From Duganella aceris (GTDB lineage Bacteria; Pseudomonadota; Gammaproteobacteria; Burkholderiales; Burkholderiaceae_D), in contig NZ_JAADJT010000008.1 of assembly GCF_011090165.1 (NCBI RefSeq), forward strand, positions 124,001-188,000: a DNA stretch of 64,000 nucleotides, given 5' to 3'. The notes under the pieces were generated by a model. The model searched no databases. It had not been told where the DNA came from and saw only the letters and a list, made by a program, of their open reading frames with translations. Positions 25,398-33,774 of this stretch are shown piece after piece; positions within the stretch are counted from its first letter, which is position 1, and each line of letters begins with the position of its first letter. A program made the position numbers and the translations under genes.

Positions 25398-28300
25398 TCA
25401 AAACAATTTTTTGAGGCCGAGGAAGAAGCTGCGGCCGTACAGTTCATAGACGCCCGGCGCCGTGCCCACGCCCCAGGTCGTGGAGCCGGAGCCGAGGATA
25501 GGCGGGGCCTTGTCGAACATATTGTTGACGCCGCCGTGGATTTCGATCTGCTGCGGCAGGTTCAGCGCGAACGACAGGTCGAAGTATTGCTGCGCCTTGA
25601 TCTTGGCCGCGCTGATGTCCGCCGGGTTCGGCGCCGTGGCGCCCTGGCGCAGCGGGATCAGATAAGTGTCGCGCATGACTTCGCCGGTGTAGCGGTCATG
25701 CAGCGACAGGGTCAGCGGGCCGGTGCGCCAGCTGATGCGCGCCACGCCTTTCCATTTCGGCGCCGGCGCGCCGCAGATGGTGCCGAACGCGCCGACGCAG
25801 TAGTTCTTCAGGTTCGGCAGATCCTGCACCGGGGTGAAGGTGTATTCGCGGGTGTAGCTCCAGTTGGTGCCCAGGTCGACGCGGCTGGCGCCGCCCAACG
25901 GCGCATAGCCGACGTTGAGGGAGTAGGCCGCGTTCAGGTCGACGCCGGAAGTCTTGATGCCGCCGGTGTTGGCCAGGAATTGGTCGACATAGGCGCTGCC
26001 GCCGGTCAATGCGCCGGTGATCGGATCGCGGTGGATCGCTTTGCAATACGCGCTGCCGGCGTCGGCGAACACCTTGTAGCACAGGTCGAACACGTTCTGC
26101 AGATTGCCGCCGAAGGCCGCGACCGCGCCGTCCAGCTTGATCTTGTAGAAGTCGGCGCTGAAGGCCAGGTTGGGGATGCTCTGCGGCGTATACACCAGGC
26201 CCACCGTGGTGGTGTCGGCGGTTTCCGCCGACAGCTTGGGATTGCCGCCGGTGAGCGTGGCGATCTGCGGATTCGGCTGCACGCCGGAGCTGAACACTGC
26301 GCCGGCCGGCACGCCGGTGGCGACGCACAGCGCGCGGATCGCCGGGGTCTGGGCCGAGGAGGCGACGCGGCTGGAGCACGGATCGTTCAGCACCGGGGTG
26401 GACGGATTCTGCGCGCCGTAGAGTTCGCCGATATTCGGCGCGCGGATCGCTTTCTGCACCTGGGTGCGGATCGTGAAGTCGCGTACCGGCTGCCATTGCA
26501 GGCCCACCGAATGGGTCCACACGGCGCCGATGCCGGACAGGCTGTAGTCGGAATAGCGGGCCGCGCCGTTCAAGGCCAGCTGCTTGACGAACGGCAGGTC
26601 CTTCAGCAGCGGCACGCGGACCTCGGCGAACAGCTCCTTGACGTTGGTGCTGCCCGCGACCGGCAGGATGATGCCCTGGCCGGAGACGTCGCCGCTGGCG
26701 TTGAGCGCGTCGGGCGTCAGCACGATTTTATTCGAGCGCCATTCGAAGCCGGTGTTGAAGTCGACCGGGCCGGCCGGCAGCTCGAAGGCCGAGCCGCTGA
26801 TATTGCCCGCCGCGACCTGCTGCTCGTTGGTCGAGGTGTTGGTCGAAGTCACCGTCACCGCCTGCAACGCGGCCGCCGACAGCGTGTTGGGACCGAACGG
26901 ATTCAGCACCGGCGCGGCGCCGCCGACGGACAGCATGGCGTTTTGCCAGCGGCTCAGCGAGAAGTTGCCCGTTTGGGTTTCGTTTTGCGTGGTGCGGGCG
27001 TAGGAGTAATACACGTCGTAGCTGAGGCTGTCGAACAGGTCGCCGCGCACGCCGAGCACGGTGCGGAAGGCGTTGCGCTCCAGTACCGAGGCGCGCGGGC
27101 CGGCTTCGAGCGCGCGGCGGTTGATGCCGAGGATCGCCAGTCCGTCGCCGGGCGTGGTGGAGTAGGACGAGGTGCCCTGCTTGAAGCTGGTGGTGCCGGT
27201 TTCGGCCAGGTCCATCTGGCGCAGCACTTCCTGGTCGGCGGCGGACAGGTAGGGATTGTTGGTGTTGACCAGCACGTTGTTGGCCATGCCGCCCGGGGCG
27301 ATCGCGATCTCGGCACGGTTGTTGGAGAAGTGGGTTTCGATGTAACCGGTGGCGCGCTCGTTGAATTTATAGTTGACGAAGCTGTTGGCCATCACGCGCC
27401 GCAACGGCGTTTGCATGAAGTTGGCCGGCGTATTGTTGTAGCGGTCGGCGGGGTCGAGCGCCGCGCGCGCCGCGTTGCTGCCCGGGTCGAAGGTGGTGCC
27501 GAAGCTGGTCATGTTGCGCAAGCCGGCCGCCGCCAGGGCCGCGTTCAGTCCCGGCGTCGATTGCGCCGAGCCGTAGGTCGGGATGTTGAAGAAACGGCCG
27601 GCGGCGGTGGAGGCGGAATTCGACGCCACGAAGCCGGCGCGGCCGCCGGCGCTGGAACAGGTCTGGCCGGCCGGCACCGCCAGCGGCACGCCGGCGGCGC
27701 TGTTGCTGAACGACGCCGGGGTGACGCAACCGTCGGCCAGGCCGGTGGCGGCCCACGGGAATTGGCCGCGGGTGATCGCGCCCCGGTTGTAATAGTCGAG
27801 CGAGACCACCGCGTTGCCCCGGTCGTCGGCGAAGTTGCTGCCCATGGTCAGCGTGGCCTGGTTGGCCGAGGTCCTGGTCTGCTGGTCGCGCTTGGTTTCC
27901 GAGGTGATCTCGACGCCCTTGAAGTCGTTGCGCATGATGAAGTTGACCACGCCCGCCACCGCGTCCGATCCATACACGGCGGACGAGCCGCCGGTCACGA
28001 TCTCGACCCGCTTGATCAGCGCGGCCGGAATGGTGTTCAGGTCGGTCAGCGAGTCGGTGCCGGTCACGGTGTAGCGGCGGCCGTTGACCAGCGTCAGGTT
28101 GCGCTGCTCGCCCAGGCCGCGCATATTGAGCGCGGAGACGCCCAGGTTGCCGCCGTTGCCGGCGGCGTTGTAGGTGTTGCCGACGAATTGGGGACTCTGC
28201 ACCAGCAGCGTCTCCACCGTCTGCGCGCCGGACAGCTTCAAATCCTGCGCATCCACCACCGACACCGGCGACGGCGCCTGGTAGCCGCGATTGACCAGGC

Positions 28301-28487
28301 GCGAGCCGGTGACGATCACTTTCGTGCCTTCATCCGTCGGCGCCGCGCCGGCGGCCGGGGCGTCGGCATTGGTGATGACGGGTTGTTCGGCGGTCTGGGC
28401 AAACGCCGTGCCGATCGACAGCGCCATCGCGGTGAGCCCCACGCCCGTTGCGAGGCTGATCGCCCGCAGGGTTTTCATTTCAGTCAT
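25398..28487 (-). CDS. TonB-dependent receptor, paralogue without signalling domain
   Basis: A 1029-residue outer-membrane receptor. The start at 28487 is chosen because GGAG precedes it; the ATG ten bases further up has no such signal. It has a signal peptide (ending AFAQ), a short linker, TonB-box-like TKVIVTGSRL, a plug and a barrel of the Xanthomonas/Caulobacter saccharide type. Plug and barrel closely match the receptor at 30348-33683 (about seven residues in eight identical in the plug), but it lacks the N-terminal STN domain, so it transports without signalling. A promoter motif shared with GH59 and GH43 lies 55 bases upstream. The probable ligand is a pectin or galactan oligosaccharide. 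Confidence 0.93.
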   Translation of the reverse strand: MTEMKTLRAISLATGVGLTAMALSIGTAFAQTAEQPVITNADAPAAGAAPTDEGTKVIVTGSRLVNRGYQAPSPVSVVDAQDLKLSGAQTVETLLVQSPQFVGNTYNAAGNGGNLGVSALNMRGLGEQRNLTLVNGRRYTVTGTDSLTDLNTIPAALIKRVEIVTGGSSAVYGSDAVAGVVNFIMRNDFKGVEITSETKRDQQTRTSANQATLTMGSNFADDRGNAVVSLDYYNRGAITRGQFPWAATGLADGCVTPASFSNSAAGVPLAVPAGQTCSSAGGRAGFVASNSASTAAGRFFNIPTYGSAQSTPGLNAALAAAGLRNMTSFGTTFDPGSNAARAALDPADRYNNTPANFMQTPLRRVMANSFVNYKFNERATGYIETHFSNNRAEIAIAPGGMANNVLVNTNNPYLSAADQEVLRQMDLAETGTTSFKQGTSSYSTTPGDGLAILGINRRALEAGPRASVLERNAFRTVLGVRGDLFDSLSYDVYYSYARTTQNETQTGNFSLSRWQNAMLSVGGAAPVLNPFGPNTLSAAALQAVTVTSTNTSTNEQQVAAGNISGSAFELPAGPVDFNTGFEWRSNKIVLTPDALNASGDVSGQGIILPVAGSTNVKELFAEVRVPLLKDLPFVKQLALNGAARYSDYSLSGIGAVWTHSVGLQWQPVRDFTIRTQVQKAIRAPNIGELYGAQNPSTPVLNDPCSSRVASSAQTPAIRALCVATGVPAGAVFSSGVQPNPQIATLTGGNPKLSAETADTTTVGLVYTPQSIPNLAFSADFYKIKLDGAVAAFGGNLQNVFDLCYKVFADAGSAYCKAIHRDPITGALTGGSAYVDQFLANTGGIKTSGVDLNAAYSLNVGYAPLGGASRVDLGTNWSYTREYTFTPVQDLPNLKNYCVGAFGTICGAPAPKWKGVARISWRTGPLTLSLHDRYTGEVMRDTYLIPLRQGATAPNPADISAAKIKAQQYFDLSFALNLPQQIEIHGGVNNMFDKAPPILGSGSTTWGVGTAPGVYELYGRSFFLGLKKLF

Positions 28488-28542
28488 GCTAATCTCCATT
28501 TGTAATTTTTTTGGCAACACGGGCAAGCTCCCCGTTATGGAT

Positions 28543-28568
28543 AAGATGATTCGCCGGTTTTTTTCCTA
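28543..28568 (-). promoter_or_regulatory. Putative ECF-sigma promoter of the plain TonB receptor
   Basis: On the minus strand TAGGAAA-N11-ATCATCTT. It matches with identical spacing the motifs before the GH59 gene (33714-33739) and the GH43 gene (37504-37529). It lies 55 bases upstream of the receptor start, in the gap shared with the ECF sigma gene. Confidence 0.65.
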
Positions 28569-28594
28569 GGCGTAAAATCAGCGGTCGGCGCAAT

Positions 28595-28612
28595 CGATCA
28601 CCGATCTGATCG
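28595..28612. promoter_or_regulatory. Inverted repeat upstream of the ECF sigma gene
   Basis: CGATCA and TGATCG flank CCGATC, a perfect six-base pair of arms. It lies 80 bases before the sigma start and just upstream of the receptor -35 motif, so it could serve either gene. The binding protein is unknown. Confidence 0.4.
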
Positions 28613-28691
28613 TTTGGAATTTATTTTGTCTGCGGCCGTAGGAAATTCGCGCGCCAAGCATCTTATTCATCAGGAGGATGCGAGAGCTGTT

Positions 28692-29276
28692 ATGGATCCA
28701 GAAATAGTTGAGTGGGTGACATCGAATTTCCTGCCGTTCGAAGCCGAGCTTCGCCGGCTGCTGCGGCGTGTCTGCAACGGATCGGCGGAGATCGACGACG
28801 TGATCCAGGAGGTGTATTACAAGGTCCTGACCATGGGCAGCATGGATCACGTCCGCGACGCGCGCCCGTTCCTGGTGCGGATGGCGAAAAACGTGGTGCT
28901 GATGCGGATCCGGCGCGACGCCATCGTCGACATCGAAGCGGTGGCCAATCTGGAGGAGCTGCAGATCGCCGACGCCTCGCCGTCCCCGGAACGGGTGGCG
29001 CTGGCCCGCGCCGAGCTGAAATGGGTGCTGGGCTTGATGGCGAACCTGCCGGACCGTTGCAAGGAAGTGTTCAACGCCCGCCGGATCGAAGGGCTGTCGC
29101 AGCGCGAAACCGCCGAGAGCCTGGGGATTTCGGAAGGCATCGTGGAACAGGAGACCATCCGGGGCATTAAATTAATTCAGAAAATGGTGGCGAACATCGG
29201 AGTCAACGACGAACTATTCCAGTCCAGGGCGCATGCCGGGAAATTCCCTCTAAGGAAAAATCATGGCTACGATTGA
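28692..29276 (+). CDS. ECF RNA polymerase sigma factor, FecI-like
   Basis: A 194-residue sigma factor with only regions 2 and 4. Region 2 (about residues 12-80) includes the DDVIQEVYYKV helix and the FLVRMAKNVVLMRIRRD core; region 4 (about 110-170) includes LPDRCKEVFNARRIEGLSQR and ISEGIVEQ. The ATG at 28692 follows AGGAGG and GAGAG; upstream TTG at 28614 lacks any ribosome site. It overlaps the FecR gene by 14 bases, the usual translational coupling of sigma and anti-sigma. It is expected to be activated by the STN receptor through FecR and to read the shared TAGGAAA-N11-ATCATCTT promoters. Confidence 0.9.
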   Translation: MDPEIVEWVTSNFLPFEAELRRLLRRVCNGSAEIDDVIQEVYYKVLTMGSMDHVRDARPFLVRMAKNVVLMRIRRDAIVDIEAVANLEELQIADASPSPERVALARAELKWVLGLMANLPDRCKEVFNARRIEGLSQRETAESLGISEGIVEQETIRGIKLIQKMVANIGVNDELFQSRAHAGKFPLRKNHGYD

Positions 29277-30261
29277 TGATCAGGCGGCGACCTGGATGGT
29301 GCTGCGATCGGAGCGGGAACTCGGCGCCGCCGAGCTTCAGGAATTCGAGGCGTGGTACCAGGCCGACATCCGCCACCAGGGCGCCTATCTGCGCGCCATG
29401 GCGGTGAACAACGCGCTGAACCGGGCGACGATGCAGCACGACCTGCGGCCGCAGGCGTCGAGCGCCGTGCCATCCTACGACGCGCCGCGCCGGTGGCGCA
29501 GTGCGATGGCCGCCGTCGGCGGCGTCGCCGCGGCCTTGCTGGTGGCGGTCGCCGTGTTCCTGGCGCCGAAGGGCGCCACCAAGGTCGAGCTGGCGACGGC
29601 GAAGGGCGAGCTGCGCCAGTTCCAGCTCGCCGACCAATCCGTCGCCAGCCTCAACAGCGGTAGCGAGGTCGAGGTGACCTTGACCGACACCGCGCGCCAG
29701 GTGCGTCTGAAGCAGGGCGAAGCCTGGTTCCAGGTGGCCAAGGACAAGCGCAAGCCTTTCGTGGTGGAAGCGGGGGAAATCCGCGTGCGCGCGGTCGGCA
29801 CGGCATTTTCCGTGCGGCGCTACAAGCAAGGGGCCGATGTGCTGGTCACCGAGGGCGTGGTCGAAGTGTGGAGTAACAAGGGGGCCGGCTATCGCACCCT
29901 GGTGTCGCAGGGGGAGCAGATCTTCATTCCGGAATCGGCGTCCGACATCAAGGCGATGCGCCTGCCGGGCGAGATCGAGCGCAAGCTCGCCTGGCGCACC
30001 GGCAAGGTCGTCTTCACCAACCAGACCCTGGGCGAGGCGGTCGCCGATTTCAATCGCTACAGCCCGCGCAAGATCATCATCGTCGACCCGGAACTGATGC
30101 GCATGAAGTTCATCGGCCAGTACTCGGTGGATGCGCCCGAGATCTTCGCCAAGGATGTCAGCACCTACCTCAATGTTCCGTTGGTCATCACGGCCGATGC
30201 TATTATGATCGGGCAAGCCAAACCGGCGCCGGGCCGCCCGCAGAGCAAGGAAATACGATGA
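29263..30261 (+). CDS. FecR-family anti-sigma/sigma regulator
   Basis: A 332-residue single-pass inner-membrane regulator. The N-terminal DUF4880 region (about residues 8-50, ATWMVLRSERELGAAELQEF) binds the sigma factor in the cytoplasm, one transmembrane segment follows (residues 83-100, MAAVGGVAAALLVAVAVF), then the periplasmic FecR domain (about 110-210, RVRAVGTAFSVRRY) and a C-terminal STN-like/DUF4974 domain that contacts the receptor. The start has AAGGA upstream and overlaps the sigma gene. It is followed by the STN receptor after 86 bases, completing a FecI-FecR-FecA-type circuit. Confidence 0.92.
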   Translation: MATIDDQAATWMVLRSERELGAAELQEFEAWYQADIRHQGAYLRAMAVNNALNRATMQHDLRPQASSAVPSYDAPRRWRSAMAAVGGVAAALLVAVAVFLAPKGATKVELATAKGELRQFQLADQSVASLNSGSEVEVTLTDTARQVRLKQGEAWFQVAKDKRKPFVVEAGEIRVRAVGTAFSVRRYKQGADVLVTEGVVEVWSNKGAGYRTLVSQGEQIFIPESASDIKAMRLPGEIERKLAWRTGKVVFTNQTLGEAVADFNRYSPRKIIIVDPELMRMKFIGQYSVDAPEIFAKDVSTYLNVPLVITADAIMIGQAKPAPGRPQSKEIR

Positions 30262-30347
30262 CGCGCAGCTGATAGGACGACGATCGTCGGGAGATTCTGT
30301 GAGTGACAGGGCAATATAGCCCTGCGGATACAATCAAGGAGACACGC

Positions 30348-33300
30348 GTGCCGGCATCATTTGGACGCAGTACGACGCTGGCATTGGTCGTCGGAGCGGG
30401 CTTGTTCGCCTGCTCTCGGCCGGCCAGCGCGCAGGAAAGCCGGAGGCCGTTCAACGTCGCGCGCGGCGCGGCGGAGCAGTCGATCGCGGAATTCGCCCGG
30501 CAGGCGGACGTCAACGTGCTGGCGTCGACGCGCAACCTCGCCGGCGTCGTGACCAACGAGGTCGCCGGCAACCTGTCGGTGAACGAGGCGCTGGCCAGGC
30601 TGATCAAAGGCACCGGGCTCTCCAGCCGGGTGAACGCCAACGGCGGTATCTTCATCATGGCGCCGCCCGCCGCTGCGGGCGAGCGCGTCCTTGCTCCCGT
30701 CCATGCTCCCGCGCATGCCGAACCGGCGCCGCCGCCCGACGAGGACGCGGAGGCGACGCAAATCGTGGTGACCGGCTCGCGCCTGGTGAGCCGGGGCTAT
30801 CAGGCGCCGTCGCCGGTGTCGGTGGTCGACGGCGAGGAGCTGCGCTTGTCCGGCGCGCAGACGGTCGAGACGCTGCTGGTTCAAAGTCCTCAATTTTCCG
30901 GCAACATCTACAACGCCGCCGGCAACGGCGGCAGCCTGGGCGTGGTCGCGCTGAACATGCGCGGCCTGGGCGAGCAACGCAGCCTGACCCTGGTCAACGG
31001 GCGCCGCTACACGGTGACCGGCGCCGACGCACTCACCGACCTGAACACCATTCCCGCCGCGCTGGTCAAGCGGGTCGAGATCGTGACCGGCGGTTCCTCC
31101 GCCGTGTACGGGTCCGATGCGATCGCAGGCGTGATCAACTTCATCCTGCGCGACGACTTCAAGGGTGTGGAGCTCAGCTCCGAAACCAGGCGCGACCTGC
31201 ACACCAACACGCCCGCCAACCAGCTGACCTTGACCGCCGGCGGCAACTTCGCCGGCGACAAGGGCAACGCGGTGATATCGGTCGACTACTTCAACCGTGG
31301 CGGGATGCTGCGCCAGCAGGTCGGCTGGGCCAGGGTCGGCTTCGCCGACGGTTGCGTGACGCCGGCGTCGTTCAGCGACCGCGCCGCCGGCGTGCCGTTG
31401 CCGGTTCCCGCCGGGCAGACCTGCTCCGGCGCGGGCGGACGCGCCGGCCTGATCGTGGCGAATTCCGCCGCCACGCCGGCCGGCCGCTTCTTTAACATCC
31501 CGACCTACGGCGCCGCCGAATCGAATCCGGCCTTGAACGGCGCGCTTGCCGCCGCCGGCTTGCGGAATATGTCGAGCTTTGGCGTCACGTTCGACCCCGG
31601 CAGCGATGCGGCGCGCGCGGCCATCGACCCGGACGACCGCTACAACAATACCGCCGCCAACTATATGCAAACGCCGCTGCGGCGGGCCATGGTCAACAGC
31701 TTCGTCAACTACAAATTCGACGACCGCAGCACCGGCTACATCGAGGCGCATTATTCCAGCAATCGCGCCGACACGGCCATCGCGCCGGGCGGGGTGGCCA
31801 ACAACGTCCTGGTCGACACCAACAATCCTTATTTGTCGGCGCCGGACCGGGAGGTTTTGCGGCAAATGGACTTGGCCGAAAGCGGCACGACGACGATCGC
31901 ACAAGGGACCGCAAGCTACAGCACCACCCCGGGCGACGGCCTGGCGGTCCTCGGCATCAATCGGCGCAACGCGGAGGCGGGGCCGAGGGTGTCGGCCTAC
32001 GAGCGCAATGTGTTTCGCAGCGTGATCGGCGCCCGGGGCACGCTGCTGGAGGATCTGCGCTACGACGTCTATTACTCCTACGCCCGCACCATGCTGACGG
32101 AAAGGCAAACCGGAAATTTCTCACTGAGCGGATGGCAGAACGCCATGCTCTCGGTCGGCGGCGCCGCGCCGCTGCTGAATCCCTTCGGCGCCAATACTCT
32201 GTCGCCGCAGGCTTTGCAGGCGGTGACGGTATCCTCGAAAAACACCTCCGTGTACGAGCAGCAGGTAGCCGCCGGCAACCTCGCCGGTTCGCCGCTCGAT
32301 TTGCCGGCCGGGCCGGTCGACGTCAACACCGGCTTCGAATTGCGCTCCAACCGGATCGCGTTGACGCCCGATGCGCTCAACGTCACCGGCGATATCTCGG
32401 GGCAGGGCATCATCCTGCCGGTGGCCGGCAGCACCAATGTCAAGGAGCTGTACGCCGAGATGCGCGTGCCGGTGCTGCGCGACGCGCCGTTCGCCAGGCA
32501 ACTGTCGCTGAACGGCGCGCTGCGCTATTCGGACTACAGCATGAAGGGCAGCGGCGGCGTCTGGACCCACTCGCTCGGCGCGCAATGGGAACCGGTGCAC
32601 GACGTCACGGTGCGGGCGCAGATACAACGTGCGATCCGCGCACCGAATATCGGCGAGCTGTATGGGCCTCGCAATCCGCTGACCCCGGTCGCCAACGATT
32701 CCTGCTCCAACCGCGTATCGGCCGCCGCGCAGACGGCCGCGTTGCGCGCGCTGTGCGTGGCGAGCGGCGTGCCGAACGCGGCGGTGTTCACGGCCGGCGT
32801 GCAACCGAACGCGCAGGTGGCCACGCTGGCCGGCGGCAACCCCAGCCTCGCGCCGGAAACCGCCGACACCACCACGTTCGGCCTGGTCTACACGCCGCAC
32901 AGCATCCCCAATCTGGCCTTCAGCGCCGACTTCTACAAGATCAATGTGGACGGCGCGGTCGCTTCGCTCGGGGGAACCCTGCAGAACCTGTTCGACCTTT
33001 GCTACAAAGTGTTTGCCGATGCGAACAGCGTCTATTGCAAGGCCATCCATCGCGATCCGGTCACCGGCGCGATGGGCGGCGGCAACGCCTACGTCGATCA
33101 ATCCTTGTCCAACACCGGCGGCATCAAGACTTCCGGCATCGACCTGAACGCGGTGTACTCGCGCGATATCGGCTATGGGCCGTGGCCCGGCGCCAGCCGC
33201 ATCGAGATCGGCGGCAACTGGACCTACACGCGGGAATACACGTTTACGCCGGTGCAGGAATTTCCCAACCTGAAGAATTTCTGCGTGGGTTCGTTCGGCG

Positions 33301-33683
33301 CGATTTGCGGCGCGCCGGCGCCGAAGTGGAAAGGCATAGGCCGGATCAACTGGCGCAATGGCCCGCTGACCTTGTTGCTGCGCGGCCGCTACACCGGCGA
33401 GGTCCTGCGCGACACCTACCTGCTTCCGCTGCGCCAGGGCAGCGCGGCGCCCGCCATGGAAGATGTCAGCGTCGCCAGGATCAAGGCGCAACAATATGTC
33501 GATCTGTCGCTGTCGCTCAAGCTTGCCGACCAGATGGTGGTCCACTTCGGCATCAACAATCTGTTCAACCGCGATCCGCCGTTGCTGGGGTCCGGCGCCG
33601 TGACCTGGGCGCTGGGCACGGCGCCTGGTACCTACGAGCTGTATGGCCGCAGCATGTTCTTCGGGCTGGCCAAAAGCTGGTGA
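30348..33683 (+). CDS. TonB-dependent signal-transducing receptor with STN domain
   Basis: A 1111-residue receptor. The GTG at 30348 is chosen because AAGGAG lies 7 bases upstream. It has a signal peptide (ending ASAQ), a secretin/TonB N-terminal STN domain (about residues 30-100, NVARGAAEQSIAEFARQADV and LARLIKGTGLSSR), a Pro/Ala linker, then TonB-box-like TQIVVTGSRL, plug and barrel. Downstream of the linker it is a close paralogue of the receptor at 25398-28487. The STN domain should pass ligand occupancy to the FecR protein encoded directly upstream. It is the sensing half of a receptor pair that shares one ligand class. Confidence 0.94.
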   Translation: MPASFGRSTTLALVVGAGLFACSRPASAQESRRPFNVARGAAEQSIAEFARQADVNVLASTRNLAGVVTNEVAGNLSVNEALARLIKGTGLSSRVNANGGIFIMAPPAAAGERVLAPVHAPAHAEPAPPPDEDAEATQIVVTGSRLVSRGYQAPSPVSVVDGEELRLSGAQTVETLLVQSPQFSGNIYNAAGNGGSLGVVALNMRGLGEQRSLTLVNGRRYTVTGADALTDLNTIPAALVKRVEIVTGGSSAVYGSDAIAGVINFILRDDFKGVELSSETRRDLHTNTPANQLTLTAGGNFAGDKGNAVISVDYFNRGGMLRQQVGWARVGFADGCVTPASFSDRAAGVPLPVPAGQTCSGAGGRAGLIVANSAATPAGRFFNIPTYGAAESNPALNGALAAAGLRNMSSFGVTFDPGSDAARAAIDPDDRYNNTAANYMQTPLRRAMVNSFVNYKFDDRSTGYIEAHYSSNRADTAIAPGGVANNVLVDTNNPYLSAPDREVLRQMDLAESGTTTIAQGTASYSTTPGDGLAVLGINRRNAEAGPRVSAYERNVFRSVIGARGTLLEDLRYDVYYSYARTMLTERQTGNFSLSGWQNAMLSVGGAAPLLNPFGANTLSPQALQAVTVSSKNTSVYEQQVAAGNLAGSPLDLPAGPVDVNTGFELRSNRIALTPDALNVTGDISGQGIILPVAGSTNVKELYAEMRVPVLRDAPFARQLSLNGALRYSDYSMKGSGGVWTHSLGAQWEPVHDVTVRAQIQRAIRAPNIGELYGPRNPLTPVANDSCSNRVSAAAQTAALRALCVASGVPNAAVFTAGVQPNAQVATLAGGNPSLAPETADTTTFGLVYTPHSIPNLAFSADFYKINVDGAVASLGGTLQNLFDLCYKVFADANSVYCKAIHRDPVTGAMGGGNAYVDQSLSNTGGIKTSGIDLNAVYSRDIGYGPWPGASRIEIGGNWTYTREYTFTPVQEFPNLKNFCVGSFGAICGAPAPKWKGIGRINWRNGPLTLLLRGRYTGEVLRDTYLLPLRQGSAAPAMEDVSVARIKAQQYVDLSLSLKLADQMVVHFGINNLFNRDPPLLGSGAVTWALGTAPGTYELYGRSMFFGLAKSW

Positions 33684-33713
33684 TCAGCAACATGACTATT
33701 TGCGTGCGGCGCA

Positions 33714-33739
33714 TAGGAAAGCTCAAGCCGGATCATCTT
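33714..33739 (+). promoter_or_regulatory. Putative ECF-sigma promoter of GH59 gene
   Basis: TAGGAAA (33714-33720), 11 bases, ATCATCTT (33732-33739), with the start codon 35 bases further. It matches the motifs at 28543-28568 and 37504-37529 in both elements and spacing. The 91-base gap holds little else. Confidence 0.7.
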
Positions 33740-33774
33740 ATCAATGACGTATAACTATTGATTGGAGACCGCAC

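Noticed and set aside
23460..28505. A 1,681-codon open frame on the plus strand
   Set aside because: It lies antisense to the kinase start, GH28 and TonB receptor genes. Its product is Arg/His/Ala-rich low-complexity sequence typical of shadow frames in G+C-rich genes, and both genes on the other strand have clear domains and ribosome sites.
30281..30299. A fourth copy of the ECF promoter motif before the STN receptor (TAGGACG...GAGATTCT)
   Set aside because: Only the first five bases of the -35 element match and the second element is poor, so it cannot be separated from chance.
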